From NCBI GenBank assembly GCA_036496025.1, contig DASXLW010000147.1, positions 1 through 9,135 of the forward strand: a stretch of 9,135 nt of DNA, given 5' to 3'. Below the pieces are notes generated by a model that worked only from the letters and a program-made list of their open reading frames with translations, searched no databases and was not told the DNA's origin. Origin of the DNA: PALSA-505 sp036496025. Its GTDB lineage: Bacteria; Actinomycetota; Actinomycetes; Streptosporangiales; Streptosporangiaceae. Of this stretch, positions 6,677 through 9,135 are shown piece after piece. The translations under genes were made by a program, and so were the position numbers. How positions within the stretch are numbered: the stretch's first letter is position 1; every line of letters begins with the position of its first letter.

Positions 6677-6709
6677 GCGCCGGCCAGGGCGGCCGCCGCG
6701 CCGGCCAGG
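6677..6709. repeat. 12-base direct repeat flanking a 10-base palindrome
   Basis: GCGCCGGCCAGG occurs at 6677-6688 and 6698-6709. The palindrome GGCGGCCGCC (6688-6697) lies between, overlapping the first copy by one base. It is in the 85-base gap between two convergent genes (6651-6735). It could form a bidirectional hairpin, but no T-tract is seen on either strand. Read on the minus strand, the repeats encode Leu-Ala-Gly-Ala twice. Confidence 0.6.
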
Positions 6710-6735
6710 AGAACGAGCCGGGCATCAGATGCCAC

Positions 6736-7203
6736 TCAGCGGCGCACCGACTCAAGCTCGCGCTTGAGGCGGGCCAGCGTGGTGCTGATGCCCTCGCGAT
6801 TGGCCTCGGGCCGGGCATTGGCGACCTTGCCGGTGAACACCCGGCCGAGGACGTGCGCACCCCGGCCGCGTTGGTCCAGCCAGCGCTCGGTCACCTCGGT
6901 CCCGCCGCTGGCCGCCGCGACCTGGTAGCTCCACCGGGACACCGGCATGCCGAACGTGGTGACGTCGAACGCGAACTCCCGGCCGGGCTCCGCGGTCACC
7001 ACCCGGCAGGTGGTGAACCAGATCCACGGGCCGCGCCGGTTGAAGCCGACGAACCGGGCGGGCACCCCGCCGCGCCGCGACCAGACCAGCGTGGCGAAGC
7101 ACTCCGGGCTCCAGCGCGCCAGCCGGCGCGGATCCGATACGGCCTGGTACACGTCGGCGGGCGGGGCCAGGACGGTGATGGAATCGGCAATCTCAGCGCG
7201 CAT
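6736..7203 (-). CDS. SRPBCC-fold protein (polyketide cyclase/dehydrase-like)
   Basis: This 155-residue protein is the usual length for a stand-alone SRPBCC (START/Bet v 1-like) domain. The N-terminal ITVLAPPADVYQAVSDP pattern followed by LARWSPE is typical of the first strand and helices. A C-terminal helix rich in Arg/Leu (about 138-155, TTLARLKRELESV) would close the hydrophobic cavity. Members bind hydrophobic ligands, and some are cyclases or toxin-like proteins; the ligand cannot be told here. The ATG lies 15 bases after the solute-binding-protein stop, with GGAAG at 7214-7218 (10-base spacing) as a modest ribosome site, so the two are probably one transcript. After its TGA the same frame stays open for 22 more codons of mostly hydrophobic sequence. 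Confidence 0.85.
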   Translation of the reverse strand: MRAEIADSITVLAPPADVYQAVSDPRRLARWSPECFATLVWSRRGGVPARFVGFNRRGPWIWFTTCRVVTAEPGREFAFDVTTFGMPVSRWSYQVAAASGGTEVTERWLDQRGRGAHVLGRVFTGKVANARPEANREGISTTLARLKRELESVRR

Positions 7204-7218
7204 GAGCGTCCGCGCTTC

Positions 7219-9099
7219 CTACTTGGTCAAGTACCAGAACTCCGGGGTGAGCCAGAACTGGGTCTGGTTGGCGATCGAGGCCTGCGTGCCGGACAGGGTC
7301 TTCTTCCACACGGCAACGTAGTCGGGGTTTGGCTGGAACAGGCTCGGCTGGTCCTGGGTCAAGAACGCCGCCTCCGCCTTCACCGCGGTCGGGTTCCCGC
7401 TGCTCACCGAGGCGTGGATCAGCCTGGTCGCCGTCGGGTTGTTGTAGCTGCCCTCGTTCAGTACGCCGGGGCTGAAGATGCTGAGCTGGGTCGGGTAGGT
7501 GTTGTTGGTGTACCCGCCGAAGTCCTCCATCGCCCACTTGTTGATGTTCGGCTTGCCACTCGGTATCGGGTTGTCGTAGTTGTTGACGATGTAGTTGAAG
7601 TTGCTGCTCTGCAGGTGGATCTGGATCCCGGCCTTGGCCGCCTGGGAGGCCAGGTCGGTGACCATCTCCCCCAGGTAGTCCGGCGACGTGGCGTAGATCA
7701 GGTTGAACGACAGCTTGGTCCCGGCCGGGATCCCGGTGCCACACTGGCCCGCCCCGGTGCCCGGCTTGGCGCAGGTGTCGGTGCCGCCGGGGACCACGTT
7801 CCAGCCGTGGCTTTTCAGCATCTTGACCGCGGTGGCCACGCTGAACGGGTACGGGTTCTTGACCGCGTTCGCCGGGGTGTACGGGCTCTTCGGAATGGAC
7901 GGCACCGGGCCGTAAGCCAGGCCGCCGGCGCCGCCGAAGAACGCCTTGACGTAGCCTGGCTCGTTCTGCAGGTGCGCGAGCGCCTGCCGGAAGTACAGCT
8001 GGGCGATGACGTTGTTGAAGTGGCCGGTCTTGTCCAGGAAGTTGTACGTGACGTAGGTGAATCCCCACGATGGGTAGCCGAACACGTTGTAGCCGTTCGC
8101 CTTGACCGTCCCCGCTTGCTTGATGTCGGTCAGCGGCAGGTAACCCACGTCGATGCTGCCGGCCCGGACCGCGTTGAACTCAGCGGTATCGGAGGTGTAC
8201 GGGACGGCCTGGATGGCGGAGACCTTCTTGGCGTGCGGGCCGCCGTAGGCGGGGTTCGGCACCATCGTGAACGCGCCCGTGGTGTTGTTGAACTGGGTCA
8301 GCTTGTAGGGCCCGTCCACGGTCTGCCACAGCGGGTTGCTGGTGTAGGTGGGCAGCGACATCGCCTGCTTGTTGAGGTAGTCCCAGATCTTCTTCGCGTT
8401 CGCCGGGTTGGTGAAGTCCAGGGTCGGCCCGCCCGCGGCGGCTTTGGCCCAGGCGTGCGAGGGCATCGGCAGCACCTCGGACAGCTGGTTGTACCAGAAC
8501 CACTGTGGGTTGACCGCCTTCTTGAGGTTGAACACCACGGTGTTCGCGCTGGGGGTGGTCAGGCTCGCCACCTCGTCCGGGATCCCCAGGTTCGGCGTGT
8601 ATGGCCCCCAGTTTGACGCGTTCTCCTTGATCGCCGCCTTGATCTCGTCGAAGAAGAACAGCACGTCCCTGGAGGTGACCGGCTGGCCATCGGACCACTT
8701 GTAGTTGCTCTTCAGCGTGATGGTGACGGTCTTATCTCCGTTGGACCACTTCGGCGCGTTCGCCAGGCTCATCGAGGGCGTCTCGGTCGGCTCGACCCCG
8801 TTCGACATCCAGTACAGCGGCCGGTAGAGCAGGTAGCTGAACTGGTTGGTGTCGTAGACCGTGAACGCGGCGGAGGTGATGATCGGCAGGATCCAGTTCG
8901 GTGCCGTGCCAGGGCTTTCCGCCCAGGTCACCGTTCCCGCGTGCTGCGTGCCAGTCGCGGCGGGCGGGACCGTGCCGAACCCGCCGCCCAGGCTCGTGGA
9001 CGGCGTCGCGTTGGAGGCCTTGCCGCAGCCGGCCAGCGCGGTCACGCCAGCCACGGTCAGTGCGGCGATCACGGTCACCGGACGCGCGAATCTGGTCAT
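7219..9099 (-). CDS. Extracytoplasmic solute-binding lipoprotein, SBP_bac_5 family
   Basis: This 626-residue protein is the binding component of a peptide/nickel/oligosaccharide-type ABC importer. It begins with a lipoprotein signal: Arg3 and Arg6, a hydrophobic stretch from about residue 8 to 22, and the lipobox Leu-Ala-Gly-Cys with Cys25 as the lipidated residue. A Ser/Thr/Gly/Pro-rich linker follows. The body matches family 5: a WAESPGTAPNWILPI strand at the mature N-terminus, a YKWSDGQPVTSRDVLFFFDEIK segment, SIDVGYLPL, and an FRQALAHL segment. Cys443 and Cys453 may form a disulfide in a surface loop. Length is at the upper end of the family. No permease or ATPase gene lies within the window; downstream is only the SRPBCC gene, so any partners would be beyond the right edge or elsewhere. 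The substrate cannot be predicted. Confidence 0.93.
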   Translation of the reverse strand: MTRFARPVTVIAALTVAGVTALAGCGKASNATPSTSLGGGFGTVPPAATGTQHAGTVTWAESPGTAPNWILPIITSAAFTVYDTNQFSYLLYRPLYWMSNGVEPTETPSMSLANAPKWSNGDKTVTITLKSNYKWSDGQPVTSRDVLFFFDEIKAAIKENASNWGPYTPNLGIPDEVASLTTPSANTVVFNLKKAVNPQWFWYNQLSEVLPMPSHAWAKAAAGGPTLDFTNPANAKKIWDYLNKQAMSLPTYTSNPLWQTVDGPYKLTQFNNTTGAFTMVPNPAYGGPHAKKVSAIQAVPYTSDTAEFNAVRAGSIDVGYLPLTDIKQAGTVKANGYNVFGYPSWGFTYVTYNFLDKTGHFNNVIAQLYFRQALAHLQNEPGYVKAFFGGAGGLAYGPVPSIPKSPYTPANAVKNPYPFSVATAVKMLKSHGWNVVPGGTDTCAKPGTGAGQCGTGIPAGTKLSFNLIYATSPDYLGEMVTDLASQAAKAGIQIHLQSSNFNYIVNNYDNPIPSGKPNINKWAMEDFGGYTNNTYPTQLSIFSPGVLNEGSYNNPTATRLIHASVSSGNPTAVKAEAAFLTQDQPSLFQPNPDYVAVWKKTLSGTQASIANQTQFWLTPEFWYLTK

Positions 9100-9107
9100 C
9101 GCTCCCG

Positions 9108-9113
9108 CTTCCC
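9108..9113 (-). promoter_or_regulatory. Ribosome binding site for the solute-binding lipoprotein
   Basis: On the minus strand GGGAAG lies 8 bases before the ATG at 9099, with a second purine run, GGGAG, only 2 bases before it. Beyond these only about 20 bases remain to the edge, too few to identify a promoter. They contain a weak 5-bp inverted repeat (9114-9118 and 9126-9130). Confidence 0.6.
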
Positions 9114-9135
9114 GCCCGGTGGAAACGGGCTTGTC

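Noticed and set aside
6853..8616. Plus-strand open frame of 587 codons opposite the SRPBCC and solute-binding genes
   Set aside because: It is Arg/Val/Gly-rich without motifs and spans two well-supported opposite-strand genes and their junction.
9114..9130. Inverted repeat GCCCG/CGGGC upstream of the solute-binding gene as an operator
   Set aside because: Only 5 bp with a 7-base loop, common by chance at this GC content, and the window ends before the promoter can be seen.

Overview
The window is high-GC DNA with strong GC bias at third codon positions. Actinobacterial protein families and Gram-positive lipoprotein features point to an actinomycete (Actinomycetota); the genus cannot be read from it. 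Seven protein genes are supported, one cut by the left edge. No RNA gene, CRISPR array or insertion sequence was found.

Bases 1-4342 (+ strand) carry amidohydrolase, DUF59 (MIP18-type) protein, zinc alcohol dehydrogenase and GroEL-like chaperonin, in that order. The first three genes overlap by a few bases (ATGA and GTGA junctions) and groEL follows after 45 bases. From general knowledge, this set lies downstream of the soluble di-iron propane/alkane monooxygenase genes (prm/mim type) in propane-oxidising Rhodococcus, Mycobacterium and Gordonia. The hydroxylase, reductase and coupling-protein genes are not in the window and would be expected to the left. The inferred division of labour is that the chaperonin folds the hydroxylase, the DUF59 protein and perhaps the amidohydrolase help maturation, and the alcohol dehydrogenase oxidises the alcohol produced.

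Bases 4386-6650 (+ strand) continue with an Nramp (MntH-type) Mn/Fe transporter and an SCO6745-family winged-helix protein. Gaps of 43 and 36 bases each contain a GC-rich hairpin without a T-tract. The transporter could supply metal to the di-iron enzyme, but that is inference from position.

Bases 6736-9099 (- strand) are a convergent unit: an SBP_bac_5 extracytoplasmic solute-binding lipoprotein followed 15 bases later by a small SRPBCC-fold protein. The 85-base convergent gap holds a 12-base direct repeat around a 10-base palindrome. It also reads as a short hydrophobic extension in frame with the SRPBCC gene past its stop codon.

Points most worth a second look are the chaperonin's altered apical domain and missing GGM tail, the near-perfect 18-bp hairpin inside the start of the DUF59 gene, and the addition of a metal transporter and an uncharacterised winged-helix protein to the monooxygenase-associated operon.
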